A stretch of 64,000 nt of DNA, from the NCBI GenBank assembly GCA_025454955.1, contig JALONL010000003.1, positions 207,426 through 271,425 of the forward strand, read 5' to 3'. Under the pieces are notes generated by a model. That model searched no databases and was not told the origin of the DNA. It saw only the letters and a list, made by a program, of their open reading frames with translations. The translations under genes were made by a program, and so were the position numbers. This DNA comes from Bacteroidia bacterium. Its GTDB lineage: Bacteria > Bacteroidota > Bacteroidia > Palsa-965. Shown one piece after another: positions 43,793 to 51,970 of this stretch. Position 1 is the first letter of the stretch, and every line of letters starts with the position of its first letter.

Positions 43793-44656
43793 ATGAAAGA
43801 TGTTCTTGATAGTATTAAAGAAAGGGTAGCGAACCCTTTGATTTTCTCTTTTTTGGCTTCTTGGCTTATCGCTAACTGGCGAATAATTATTGGCTTGTTT
43901 TGGTTTGATAGTAACGATATAAATCGTGCAGGGTACTATTCATTGATTGATTTCATTGAAAAAACAATAAATCTATACAATGGATTCGTGATTCCATTTT
44001 TTTGTGCTATTGGCTATGTTATTTTCAACCCAATAGTCAAGAATTTGATCAGATTTTTTTATGCCTGGACAACAAGGTGGGGTGAAAGATATCGTCTATC
44101 AATACTTCGGGAGAGTAATATTAGCATTAATAAGTATATCTCATTAAAACAAGATTTGGATAATAAAACTGCTGAACTTGTTGATTTTATGAATAAAGAA
44201 ACCGATATCATGACCAAAGTCAATGACATTCGTCAACAACTAATACTGACCCAAAAGACGAATAATTCTTTAACCGACGAACTAAAACAACTACGATCAA
44301 ATCAAAATGCTTTATTTAATATTCATTTTTTAAATGGGTATTGGGTTAATAGATATGAGTTGCCAAATGGTGAAAAGGGAAGGGAGGAAATATTTATTGA
44401 TTCTGGTAGTTACTCAATGATAGGCAAATTCAACGAGCAGAAAAAGGCCTTTGATATTGTTGACTTCGTTTATAACCCAAATATAAATCAAATATTTTTC
44501 ATTAAAGTCATTGTTCCTGAACTATACGACAAGGTTCCGGCTGATGATCGAATTCATATTAATAGACTTAAATTAATTAATAATGATTTATTAGTCGGCC
44601 TTGAAGATGGGAAAATTAAAATAGAGTATCGAAAGAAAATAGTTGCTATAAGCTAA
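43793..44656 (+). CDS. AT-rich orphan membrane protein with coiled coil
   Basis: A 287-residue protein, starting MKDVLDSIKERVANPLIF. Two or three N-terminal membrane segments (SFLASWLIANWRIIIGLFW and YNGFVIPFFCAIGYVIF) are followed by a coiled coil at about 125-180 (LDNKTAELVDFMNKE, ILTQKTNNSLTDELKQL) and a soluble beta-rich C-terminal domain (NGYWVNRYELPNGEKGREE). The N-terminal block KERVANPLIFSFLASWLIANW recalls a family of membrane proteins with KERxxSPFFGSFIISW, often found in variable islands; that likeness is from memory. The gene is far more AT-rich than both neighbours, a sign of transfer. Function unknown. Confidence 0.75.
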   Translation: MKDVLDSIKERVANPLIFSFLASWLIANWRIIIGLFWFDSNDINRAGYYSLIDFIEKTINLYNGFVIPFFCAIGYVIFNPIVKNLIRFFYAWTTRWGERYRLSILRESNISINKYISLKQDLDNKTAELVDFMNKETDIMTKVNDIRQQLILTQKTNNSLTDELKQLRSNQNALFNIHFLNGYWVNRYELPNGEKGREEIFIDSGSYSMIGKFNEQKKAFDIVDFVYNPNINQIFFIKVIVPELYDKVPADDRIHINRLKLINNDLLVGLEDGKIKIEYRKKIVAIS

Positions 44657-44757
44657 GGGGGGCTAAATTCACAACTATATTGTGTATTAGGATGCTATCA
44701 ACATCCCCCTGTTAAAATCCCGGCATTCCCCACTCATTCACATACTACCGCTCCGCA

Positions 44758-44765
44758 TAGTTTTG
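44758..44765 (+). promoter_or_regulatory. Possible -7 box of the glucosaminidase gene
   Basis: TAGTTTTG fits TAnnTTTG and ends 4 bp before the ATG at 44770, implying a leaderless or nearly leaderless transcript. No -33 TTTG is seen. Confidence 0.35.
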
Positions 44766-44769
44766 TACC

Positions 44770-45696
44770 ATGCGCCTTGTACCGAGCCGGCTCATTGCAT
44801 GTATCCTAATCCTTTCCCTCCGCAGCTACGCACAGCCGTCGGAACGAAAGCTCATGCCTGCCGATTATATCGCCAAATACAAGGAAGACGCCATCCGCGA
44901 AATGCAGCTCTCCCGCGTGCCGGCCAGCATTACACTGGCGCAGGGAATGCTCGAAAGCGATAACGGAAACAGCGCCCTGGCCGTGTATGCCAACAACCAT
45001 TTCGGGATAAAATGCCATACCGAATGGACTGGCGATACTTATATTCAGGACGACGACGAAAAGAACGAATGCTTCCGCAAGTACAAAAGCGTGTTCGATT
45101 CTTACGACGATCATTCGAAATTCCTCACCACACGCAAACGCTACGCCTTCCTATTCGAACTCAAAACCACCGATTACAAGGGCTGGGCACGCGGACTAAA
45201 AGAAGCCGGTTACGCCACCGACCCCAAATATGCCGACCGCCTCATCGACATTATTGAGCGCAATAAGCTGTATGAGTTTGATGTGCAGCAGCCCCTGCCC
45301 TCGGTTATTGTACAGTCGAAACCCAAGCCGCATACTGTTTCTGCCACTGCATCGGGGCGCGAAATTTTGCGCAACAATGAGGTGAAATGCGTGGTGGTAA
45401 AAAAGGGCGATACATTTTACAAACTCGCGCAGGAACTGGGCCTCGAAGTGTGGCAGTTGTATAAATACAACGAACTCGATCAAAACGCCGTGCTCAAGCC
45501 GGGGCAGATGATTTACCTGCAGCCTAAACGTAAGAAATCGCGTACCGAACAATCGCATACTGTAAAGCCTGGTGAAACACTTTACCAGATTTCGCAGCAA
45601 TACGGGGTGAAATTGAGTGCGTTGTATAAAATCAATAAGCTGCAGCCGGGTGCGGAAATAAAAACGGGGGATGTAATAAGGCTTCGGCGAAAGTAA
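44770..45696 (+). CDS. Secreted glucosaminidase with two LysM domains
   Basis: A 308-residue peptidoglycan hydrolase. It has a signal peptide (about 1-22, ending LRSYAQ), a glucosaminidase (FlgJ/GH73-type) domain at about 30-170 with the catalytic glutamate Glu62 in TLAQGMLESDNGNSALA, and NNHFGIKCH and DDHSKFLTTRKRY as further conserved elements. Two LysM domains bind glycan strands: about 203-256 (VKKGDTFYKLAQELGL) and 262-308 (VKPGETLYQISQQYGV). It cleaves the beta-1,4 bond after GlcNAc in peptidoglycan, likely for cell separation or wall turnover. Monocistronic. Confidence 0.93.
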   Translation: MRLVPSRLIACILILSLRSYAQPSERKLMPADYIAKYKEDAIREMQLSRVPASITLAQGMLESDNGNSALAVYANNHFGIKCHTEWTGDTYIQDDDEKNECFRKYKSVFDSYDDHSKFLTTRKRYAFLFELKTTDYKGWARGLKEAGYATDPKYADRLIDIIERNKLYEFDVQQPLPSVIVQSKPKPHTVSATASGREILRNNEVKCVVVKKGDTFYKLAQELGLEVWQLYKYNELDQNAVLKPGQMIYLQPKRKKSRTEQSHTVKPGETLYQISQQYGVKLSALYKINKLQPGAEIKTGDVIRLRRK

Positions 45697-45761
45697 TTCC
45701 TTAGAAAAATAATTTTTTGGAGCGGAAGTAGGGATGCAATAAACAACCGCTTGGCTCCTGC

Positions 45762-45873
45762 TTTCCGCTACAATTTGCTAAAACAAAAATATAATTCTGG
45801 TTTGTTAACCCTTCGAGGTCAAAAAAGACCTCGAAGGGGCATTGTACAATTTTTGTTTTAGCAAATTTCCGCT
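45762..45873. repeat. Nested inverted-repeat element, MITE-like
   Basis: Outer arms AATTTGCTAAAACAAAAAT (45772-45790) and its exact reverse complement (45849-45867) are 19 bp each. Inside is a perfect 12-bp hairpin CCCTTCGAGGTC / GACCTCGAAGGG (45809-45838) with an AAAAAA loop. The outer arms are flanked by TTTCCGCT on both sides (45762-45769, 45866-45873), which could be an 8-bp target duplication. No coding sequence inside. The rest of the 260-bp gap to the next gene shows nothing else. Confidence 0.8.
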
Positions 45874-45958
45874 GCAATCAGGGCTGGAGAATCATTCCGT
45901 CCGGTGTTTCAAAATGCCTTTTTAAACTGATCGCCTTACTCACTTGCTACATTCTTCA

Positions 45959-46459
45959 TTATTCCGGCTTACTCAGAAACCCGGCGAGTTCAGGTTCTAA
46001 TCCGGTAATCGTTTTTCCGTAGCGCGCCAGTGTGAGTTGTAAATTTTTGTCGTACACCAGCAGTGCCGAAACGCCTTTGCCTTCTTTCACCTGGGCCAGC
46101 GCATCGGTAAACAGGTCGGTGTTCCACACCATCGTTACGCCGGCCGTGTCCACACCCTGAAAAACCGATTGCAGCAAAGCCGGGCGCTCCACCCTGCGTA
46201 CATTTTCAAACAGCGCAATAAGTTGTACCGTATCGCTGCCAGCCAACGCCTGCTTCCTGAAAAACTGACTGAATATGCGCATACACGGAATGCAGTCGTT
46301 GGCACTCATGGCAAACACCAATGTGTGCGCACGTTTGGGCTGGGTGCTTAACCATTGTCTCAGCGTTTGTGGCCGTACCGGAGTCGCAGACGTTTTTTCC
46401 TCAGGCTGCGTGCAGGCGCAAAGCAAAGCCGGGATAAGCACTACAAGCAGCAGTTTCAT
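45959..46459 (-). CDS. Lipoprotein with thioredoxin-like CxxC
   Basis: A 166-residue exported protein. It has a lipoprotein signal (LLLVVLIPALLCACTQP; lipobox around Cys14/Cys16). The mature part has a predicted thioredoxin-like start, HTLVFAMSANDCIPCMRIFSQFF, with a CIPC motif at about residues 58-61, and a later cis-proline-like region (VSALLVYDKN). It may be a periplasmic thiol or redox protein; low similarity makes this an inference. Last of three lipoprotein genes on the minus strand; its ATG overlaps the upstream stop by 4 bp. Confidence 0.65.
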   Translation of the reverse strand: MKLLLVVLIPALLCACTQPEEKTSATPVRPQTLRQWLSTQPKRAHTLVFAMSANDCIPCMRIFSQFFRKQALAGSDTVQLIALFENVRRVERPALLQSVFQGVDTAGVTMVWNTDLFTDALAQVKEGKGVSALLVYDKNLQLTLARYGKTITGLEPELAGFLSKPE

Positions 46460-47697
46460 TGCACAGTAAGTTGGTAGGTGTCGATATAATATTTTTCGCC
46501 GCTGCGGTTAATGAAGTAATACGTAGCTGCCTGCGTGCCGAAAAATCCGCCGCCGGTCATGGTTGTGTCAAATACTGTTTTAGCAGCCTGCGCATCATAC
46601 ACACGAAACTGAATGGCGGTGTCGGCTTTTATTTTTTCGCGGCGCACACTGTAGAGGAGTATGTTTTTCTGAATATCGAAATCGCCGAAGAGTGTTTCGT
46701 TTTCGCTGTACACGGGTTGCAGCGGATATTTCTTTTTTTCGGGTACGGTGTACCAGCCGGCAATGGTTTGTACGATTACTTTGCCGTTAATCAGTTTCAT
46801 GGGGTGCATTCGGCTCACATGCTCGCGGGCGCAGGTGCGGTATTCCGTAATGTCGGCTGTGCCGAGCAGTAATTGTTGCCAGCTAATACAAGCGCCACGG
46901 TTTAACTTACCGATAAGCGAGAAGCTGTCTTTTGCCGTAACCGGCATTGAGTCGGGTAATGAAAAGATTTTATCGTCGGTGTGCGCGCATACATAAAATT
47001 CATTTTCGTAAAGCAGAAATCCCTTATCCCACATGGGCACAGTTTGTTTTCCCCGGGCATCTTTCATTCCCGCTTCATTGATATAGGATATAGTACGGAT
47101 ATTGAACAATGAATCAGTTTCAATAATGAACTGTGCATTTCCCAGACCAATAAAATCTTCGGGACGTGCGTTGGGCAATTTTAGCAGTGTGTTCACAGTT
47201 TCTGCACTGCTTCCGCCCGAACCGGTCATAAACTCGGCCGTTTTCTCAATCGTGCTGTAATACCACGGAATGCTGATGATATAATTTATATAAAATGTGC
47301 CCGACTGAAAATGAAATGTACTTACCCCGTAAAATGGCCGGAATAAATCATCTTCCTGTGCGGAAGTATCGGGAGGCAGATAGATAAGGCTTCTTGCCGA
47401 ATCGTAAGGCCAGGATAGTTTGCGTAAAAGGTTGTGCAACGAATCGTTGCCGGTGAAATGTCTTATACTTTTACCGGTTTGAGTATCGTAAATATGCAGT
47501 TTACGATCAATTTTCACCGCAATCTGGTGCGGGCCGGTACTTATAATATGCAGCGGGGGACTTCTGAACACTTCATCCGTTTCTTCAATGGCCACGTGGC
47601 TCAATAGTTTAAACGAGGCACCGCTGCCACCGCTGCAACTGTAAAACAGCGCAGCGGTGAGCAACAGCACCCATGAAAAGAGTCCGGTTCCTTTCAT
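46456..47697 (-). CDS. Lipoprotein with beta-propeller-like domain
   Basis: A 413-residue lipoprotein. It has a signal and lipobox in LLTAALFYSCSGG (Cys21). The mature part is rich in short beta strands (HQIAVKIDRKLHIYDTQTGKSI, KGFLLYENEFYVC, NILLYSVRREKI), the pattern of Bacteroidota 6-bladed beta-propeller lipoproteins, though no standard repeat is visible. No catalytic motif. It is 2 bp after a lipoprotein gene and overlaps the following thioredoxin-like gene (46459-46456), so the three probably act together. Confidence 0.65.
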   Translation of the reverse strand: MKGTGLFSWVLLLTAALFYSCSGGSGASFKLLSHVAIEETDEVFRSPPLHIISTGPHQIAVKIDRKLHIYDTQTGKSIRHFTGNDSLHNLLRKLSWPYDSARSLIYLPPDTSAQEDDLFRPFYGVSTFHFQSGTFYINYIISIPWYYSTIEKTAEFMTGSGGSSAETVNTLLKLPNARPEDFIGLGNAQFIIETDSLFNIRTISYINEAGMKDARGKQTVPMWDKGFLLYENEFYVCAHTDDKIFSLPDSMPVTAKDSFSLIGKLNRGACISWQQLLLGTADITEYRTCAREHVSRMHPMKLINGKVIVQTIAGWYTVPEKKKYPLQPVYSENETLFGDFDIQKNILLYSVRREKIKADTAIQFRVYDAQAAKTVFDTTMTGGGFFGTQAATYYFINRSGEKYYIDTYQLTVQ

Positions 47698-47699
47698 GA

Positions 47700-48197
47700 T
47701 TAAAGCGGATCAAAAGCAAACGTGCAACCGTCAGGCTCTACCGATACATTACGAATGCCACGTATTTCGATCATGATCGGTGTAGGCTCGTTTAAAATAA
47801 GCACATCATTACCGCTGCTCGAGTTGACATCAGAAGCTACTGTAATAATATCGCTTAATGAGGCGGTTAAGTTATTTTGCCCGTTCCTGTCGTCAATTAC
47901 AGTTACTGCGCAAACCCCTGAAGTTCCTTTGCAGCGATTTAAAGCAGTGCTGTTCGGGAAGTTGGGATCAAGTTCCAGTCTTCCCGGCAGGTATTTGAGA
48001 ATAGGCCCGCGACTGTTGTTTGCCGCGTCCAGCAGCTCGCGGTAATATTCGGGCGAAGCCGCCTCAATTACCTGTAATGCCGTGCGCTGTTGGTAATCAT
48101 TCAGCGAAGGCTGTGCCGGATTCTGACTTTCTTTTGAGCAACTGCCCAAAGCCAGCGCAGCACTTACCAATGCCGCAGCTAAAAATTTCTGGTTCAT
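47700..48197 (-). CDS. Small lipoprotein of unknown function
   Basis: A 165-residue lipoprotein with the signal FLAAALVSAALALGSCSKE, lipobox LGSC. The ATG at 48197 is preferred, giving a normal signal length; the in-frame ATGs at 48200 and 48221 are alternatives. A proline-rich linker is followed by a compact domain with two cysteines (NRCKGTSGVCAV) that could form a disulfide. No family recognised. First gene of a three-gene lipoprotein operon. Confidence 0.65.
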   Translation of the reverse strand: MNQKFLAAALVSAALALGSCSKESQNPAQPSLNDYQQRTALQVIEAASPEYYRELLDAANNSRGPILKYLPGRLELDPNFPNSTALNRCKGTSGVCAVTVIDDRNGQNNLTASLSDIITVASDVNSSSGNDVLILNEPTPIMIEIRGIRNVSVEPDGCTFAFDPL

Positions 48198-48401
48198 CAT
48201 AAGTATTGGTTTTTGGTTCACGGCAAATATATAATTGAAAATGAAAAATGAAAATGTGTAAATAAAATATTATGTGGTAAAAATAATTGTTTTTTATCAC
48301 TCTTATGATTGAAAAATAGTTTTTGTTGAATAAATTTTAATCAGTAAGACGCTGTTGTTAAATAGATTAGACGAATGTCTGGGTATGATTTTTTTGCCGG
48401 A

Positions 48402-48883
48402 GAAACCACCGGCAAGCACAGTCGTAATTCCCCCCTCCGATTTCGACAGGCTCAATCTCCGGGGGGGCGCATTCGTCTTTATTGGGAAGATAATTCGTTA
48501 CAATTTTCCAGAAGTTGATCCACACCGATTCCAGCTGTGGTTGATCCACACAGATTCCCACCGGTGGTTGAGCCTGTCGAAACCACCGACCATTGAGCAA
48601 AACAAAAATCTAAAGCAATAATTACCCCGGTGGTTGAGCCTGTCGAAACCACCGGCAAGCACAGTCGTAATTCCCCCCCTCCGATTTCGACAGGCTCAAT
48701 CTCCGGGGGGCGCATTCGTCTTAATTGGGAAGATAATTCGTTACAATTTTTCCAGAAGTTGATCCACACCGATTCCAGCGGTGGTTGATCCACACAGATT
48801 CCCACCGGTGGTTGAGCCTGTCGAACCCCCCGGTGGCTGATTAACACAGATTCCAACCGGTGGTTGAGCCTGTCGAAACCACA
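48402..48883. repeat. REP-like repeat cluster with GGTTGAGCCTGTCGAAACC cores
   Basis: Two copies of about 185 bp (48402-48588 and 48645-48830) share about 95% of bases, joined and followed by partial copies. The core GGTTGAGCCTGTCGAAACC, flanked by CCGGT and ACCGG, is a near-palindrome. It occurs at 48561, 48627, 48805 and 48857, and inverted (TTTCGACAGGCTCAA) near 48441 and 48682. The last core ends one base before the stop codon of the next gene. From memory this core motif is dispersed in many bacterial genomes. The DNA from 48198 to 48401 is AT-rich and otherwise empty. Confidence 0.9.
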
Positions 48884-50113
48884 TCACGCAAAAAACAAAT
48901 ACCCCGCAAAAATCGCAGCCACAATTCCTGCCAGATCAGTAAGCAGTCCGTAGGCCACCGCATAACGTGTTTTGGTTACACCCGCCGCACCAAAATAAAC
49001 AGCCACAATATAAAGCGTAGTATCGGCAGCACCCTGCATGATGCAGGATATGCGGCCGGGCAGGCTGTCGGGGCCGTATATTTTCATGGTCTCCACCATC
49101 ATCGAACGTGCGCCGCTGCCGCTGAGCGGTTTCATAAATGCAGTGGGCAGCGAGGGTACAAAACCTCCGTCGCCACCCATGCTTTGTACTAAGGCCAGCA
49201 GTCCGTTTTCCATGAGTTTCATGGCACCCGAGGCGCGGAATATGCTCACGGCCACCAGCATAGCCACCAGATAAGGGATAATGCTCACGGCGGTTTTAAA
49301 TCCGTCTTTGGCGCCCTCCACAAACACTTCAAACATATTGAGCCGCGCCCGCCAGCCTGCCAGCAGAAAGGCAATAATTACGCTCATGAGCAAACCATTG
49401 CCCACCAGCGCGGTGTACTTCTCAATCGTTTCGCGGGGCTGTCCGTAAAGCATGGCTACAAGGCCGCACACCATCAGAGTAAGCGCGCCAAGCCAGCCCA
49501 GCAGCACCGCATCGGGACGAATGCGCTGGCGAAACATGCACAGCAGAATGCCGGTGAGTGTGGATACGTAGGTGGCCAGCAGAATGGGCATAAACACATC
49601 GGCCGGATTGGCCGCACCGGCCTGCGCACGGTAGGCGAGAATGCTCACCGGAATTAGCGTAAGGCTCGAAGTGTTTATCACCAGAAACATAATCTGTGCA
49701 TCGCTGGCGGTGTCTTTTTGCGGATTAATTTCCTGCAGCCGCTGCATGGCCTTGAGTCCCGAAGGCGTGGCCGCATTATCGAGCCCCAGCATATTGGCCG
49801 AAAAATTCATGAGAATATGCCCCATGGCCGGATCCTGCCGCGGCACACCGGGAAACAAGCGGCTGAAAAACGGCGAAGTAATACGCGCCATAAAACCAAT
49901 GGCCCCCGCCTGCTCGCCAATGCGCATCAGCCCCAGCCACAGTGTCATTACGCCGGTAAGCCCCAGCGCAATTTCAAACGCCGTTTTAGCCCCGTCGAAA
50001 AGCCCGCCCGTAAGCTCGCCGAATACGCCTGTTTCGCCAAACACAAACAAACGCACCAGCGCCACCACAAAGCCAATGAGAAACAGAAAAAGCCAGATGT
50101 AATTAAGCAGCAT
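48884..50113 (-). CDS. SpmA-SpmB-like fused nucleoside-recognition membrane protein
   Basis: A 409-residue polytopic protein. The N-terminal half resembles SpmA (LNYIWLFLFLIGF, FSANMLGLDNAATPSGLKAMQ) and the C-terminal half SpmB (VEGAKDGFKTAVSIIPYLVAML, FMKPLSGSGARSMM, MQGAADTTLYIVAVYFGAAG). In spore-formers these are two genes; the fused form is common in Bacteroidota, where it is probably a transporter of unknown substrate. The ATG at 50113 gives the usual SpmA start (MLLNYIWLF); an in-frame start at 50158 adds 15 residues. Monocistronic. Confidence 0.85.
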   Translation of the reverse strand: MLLNYIWLFLFLIGFVVALVRLFVFGETGVFGELTGGLFDGAKTAFEIALGLTGVMTLWLGLMRIGEQAGAIGFMARITSPFFSRLFPGVPRQDPAMGHILMNFSANMLGLDNAATPSGLKAMQRLQEINPQKDTASDAQIMFLVINTSSLTLIPVSILAYRAQAGAANPADVFMPILLATYVSTLTGILLCMFRQRIRPDAVLLGWLGALTLMVCGLVAMLYGQPRETIEKYTALVGNGLLMSVIIAFLLAGWRARLNMFEVFVEGAKDGFKTAVSIIPYLVAMLVAVSIFRASGAMKLMENGLLALVQSMGGDGGFVPSLPTAFMKPLSGSGARSMMVETMKIYGPDSLPGRISCIMQGAADTTLYIVAVYFGAAGVTKTRYAVAYGLLTDLAGIVAAIFAGYLFFA

Positions 50114-50240
50114 ACGGCCAAAGTAGAACAAAGCCGCCGCCGCCAAATCGCGGCCCATGAGAAAGTATTAACAGCGTATTGTGTTAATTGAACGTTTGAG
50201 GTAAATTTGAAAAAACTAACCTCTGTAACCTCGTCACACT

Positions 50241-50525
50241 ATGGCTCCAATAGCACTCATTATCGTGGTCATTATAATAGTAATGGCTTTAAAAGGGAAA
50301 TTTTCGGGTGGGAATTCCGGCTCTGGCTCCGGGCCCCACAATCATCACTCCGGCTCTTCATCCGATAACAGTTACATGTACCCACCCGTGCATTCGCACA
50401 ATGATGCAACCGATCATTTACATTCAACCAATTTACACACCGATCAGCATTCACACTGGAACGACAATAGTTCTTCCTGGAACAACAGCGACAGCAGTTC
50501 CTCCTGGAGCAGCAGCGATTCTTAG
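50241..50525 (+). CDS. Micro-protein with one membrane helix and His/Ser-rich tail, in-frame TAG
   Basis: A 94-residue protein. Residues 3-18 (PIALIIVVIIIVMALKG) form one membrane helix; the rest is low-complexity, rich in Ser, Asn, His and Asp (HNHHSGSSSDNS, HLHSTNLHTDQHSHWN, SSSWSSSDS). After the TAG at 50523 the same frame goes on for 24 codons with the same Ser/Asp-rich composition and ends DSF-TAA at 50598. The gene was therefore longer until recently, or the TAG is read through. It heads a set of four very small genes. Function unknown; the tail could bind metal. Confidence 0.6.
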   Translation: MAPIALIIVVIIIVMALKGKFSGGNSGSGSGPHNHHSGSSSDNSYMYPPVHSHNDATDHLHSTNLHTDQHSHWNDNSSSWNNSDSSSSWSSSDS

Positions 50526-50612
50526 TCTTACAGCAGCGACAGCAGTTCGTCGTCCTCGTCCGACAGCAGTTCCACTTCATCCTCATCCGACAGCTTTTAA
50601 AAACAGTTACTC

Positions 50613-50837
50613 ATGCTGTTCAACTCCTTAGTCAATCTCCTCTTTAAAAACGGAATCAAACCCACACGGTCTTCGTCTGTGCTTCGCAGCGAAGGACGTT
50701 TGCGCCCGCTCAGACACGAGGAAGATAATCTTACCGATGTGGTAATTATTCCCGACTGGCTTCCGGAACATTTGCGTCCCAGGCCGCAAAATCAGGCTTC
50801 AAAATCTGATTCCGAAACCAATGGCGATGAGGCATGA
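50613..50837 (+). CDS. Micro-protein, 74 residues, unknown
   Basis: A small protein starting MLFNSLVNLLFKNGIKPTRSSS, with an amphipathic N-terminal helix and then a charged, proline-containing tail (RHEEDNLTDVVIIPDWLPEHLRPRP). Not recognised. It begins 12 bp after the TAA of the extended 50241 reading and its stop overlaps the next ATG (ATGA at 50834-50837), so it belongs to the micro-protein transcript. Confidence 0.55.
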   Translation: MLFNSLVNLLFKNGIKPTRSSSVLRSEGRLRPLRHEEDNLTDVVIIPDWLPEHLRPRPQNQASKSDSETNGDEA

Positions 50838-51043
50838 ATGCAATAGTAATTATTGTACTTGTGATAATTCTGGTGTTGATGTTTCTGCCCGGAAGAAGAC
50901 GCGACGGAAGCTGGTACCTGATTTTATTTTCGTGGTTTTACTCTGATTCTGACAGCAATTCTGATTCCGATTCCGAAAACGATTCTGATTCGGGCGGTGA
51001 TTCGGATGGCGATGGGGGTGATGGAGGTGATGGAGGAGATTGA
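50834..51043 (+). CDS. Micro-protein with membrane helix and Ser-Asp repeat tail
   Basis: A 69-residue protein: a membrane helix at 2-19 (NAIVIIVLVIILVLMFLPG), a basic patch GRRRDGSW, a second hydrophobic stretch YLILFSWFY, and a tail of SD/SE dipeptides ending in GDGGDGGDGGD. The highly acidic tail is unlike any known small protein I recall. It echoes the 50241 product (helix plus low-complexity polar tail). Start overlaps the stop of the preceding gene. Confidence 0.55.
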   Translation: MNAIVIIVLVIILVLMFLPGRRRDGSWYLILFSWFYSDSDSNSDSDSENDSDSGGDSDGDGGDGGDGGD

Positions 51044-51061
51044 AATTTATAATTTTACACT

Positions 51062-51220
51062 ATGCACCCGTTGCTCTGGATTATACCGGTAATTTTGTTT
51101 CTGCTATTAGTGGCATGGTCGTTTTATTTGTGGAGAAAAGAGCATTCCGGAGAAGAACGATTTTCAATATCAGAAGCATTTGTTCTTTTACTTGAGGCGA
51201 TATTGGGCATATTTAAGTGA
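51062..51220 (+). CDS. Micro-protein with one membrane helix, 52 residues
   Basis: ATG at 51062 to TGA at 51220, 18 bp after the preceding gene. The sequence starts MHPLLWIIPVILFLLLVAW, a single membrane helix, followed by FYLWRKEHSGEERFSISEAF and a second hydrophobic patch (VLLLEAILGIF). No family recognised. It fits the other three genes of the group in size and topology. Its shortness lowers confidence. Confidence 0.5.
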   Translation: MHPLLWIIPVILFLLLVAWSFYLWRKEHSGEERFSISEAFVLLLEAILGIFK

Positions 51221-51303
51221 GGAACAATGCAAATGCCTGAACAGATTGTTAAATCCCGACACTGTTAAGTGAACAATCCCCGCGATAAAGAATGAACTAG
51301 AAA

Positions 51304-51867
51304 TTACTCCCCTCTCACCACCTCAAAAAAATTCTCAAACACCTTCAACCCATTCCCACCGCTCACCTCCGGATGAAACTGCACCCCAAACAACGGCCAC
51401 ACCGGATGCCGCATGGCTTCCACCACATAATCGGCCGAAGAGGCTAAGTGAATGAACGACGAAGGCAGGGTAATTCCTTCGGTATGATCTTCGGCCATTA
51501 CGGTGCTTTCGCCAAGGCCTTTCAGCAGCACATCCTGTTTTACCACGCGCAGCGGAATGGAAGTGCGAACAGCCGGGCCGCGGAAAATTTTTGCACCGTG
51601 CAAAATGCCCATTACCTGATGCCCGAAACAAATGCCCAGCACCGGCAATTTCCCCTCTTTCGCCCAGCCGAATTTTTCGTGATAAGGTGCATGATCCACC
51701 TCGGTAAGAAAAGTGGGTGAGCCGCTGAAAATTACCGCCTGCGCCCCGTGCAGATCATTCGCCGAAAATTCCTGCCAGCCGGTTATGCGGTTGGGAAATC
51801 CGCATTGCGAAACCATTTCGGCAATGTGCGGTGTTTTGGTGCTTCCGAATTGAATGATGAGAACCAT
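51304..51867 (-). CDS. Class I glutamine amidotransferase
   Basis: A 187-residue GATase domain of the GMP-synthase/anthranilate-synthase kind. It has the nucleophile cysteine in LGICFGHQ and the His-Glu pair in FGVQFHPEV, so the triad is complete. It releases ammonia from glutamine for a synthetase. As a stand-alone domain it probably serves a separate partner, or acts in breakdown of gamma-glutamyl compounds. No synthetase is nearby. The ATG at 51867 gives the usual beginning (VLIIQFGS); 51897 is an alternative. Confidence 0.85.
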   Translation of the reverse strand: MVLIIQFGSTKTPHIAEMVSQCGFPNRITGWQEFSANDLHGAQAVIFSGSPTFLTEVDHAPYHEKFGWAKEGKLPVLGICFGHQVMGILHGAKIFRGPAVRTSIPLRVVKQDVLLKGLGESTVMAEDHTEGITLPSSFIHLASSADYVVEAMRHPVWPLFGVQFHPEVSGGNGLKVFENFFEVVRGE

Positions 51868-51915
51868 TTGCAATGAATTTATAATTGACAGATACAATTA
51901 CGCTGTACCCAAAAA

Positions 51916-51946
51916 TACGAACTGCGGGCCAAGCCCGCAGTTCGTA
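51916..51946 (-). terminator. Hairpin terminator of the OmpA-family gene
   Basis: A perfect 14-bp stem TACGAACTGCGGGC / GCCCGCAGTTCGTA with a CAA loop, 25 bp after the stop of the minus-strand gene at 51971; the T-run on that strand is TTTTT at 51911-51915. Confidence 0.8.
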
Positions 51947-51970
51947 TAATCATATTTCAATTATTGCTTA

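Noticed and set aside
48355..48856. Three overlapping frames in the REP-like region
   Set aside because: They translate the repeats on both strands; no independent coding signal.
50241..51220. Toxin-antitoxin modules among the micro-proteins
   Set aside because: Spacing fits, but the topology (membrane helix plus acidic or His-rich tails) and four genes in a row match no toxin-antitoxin type I know.
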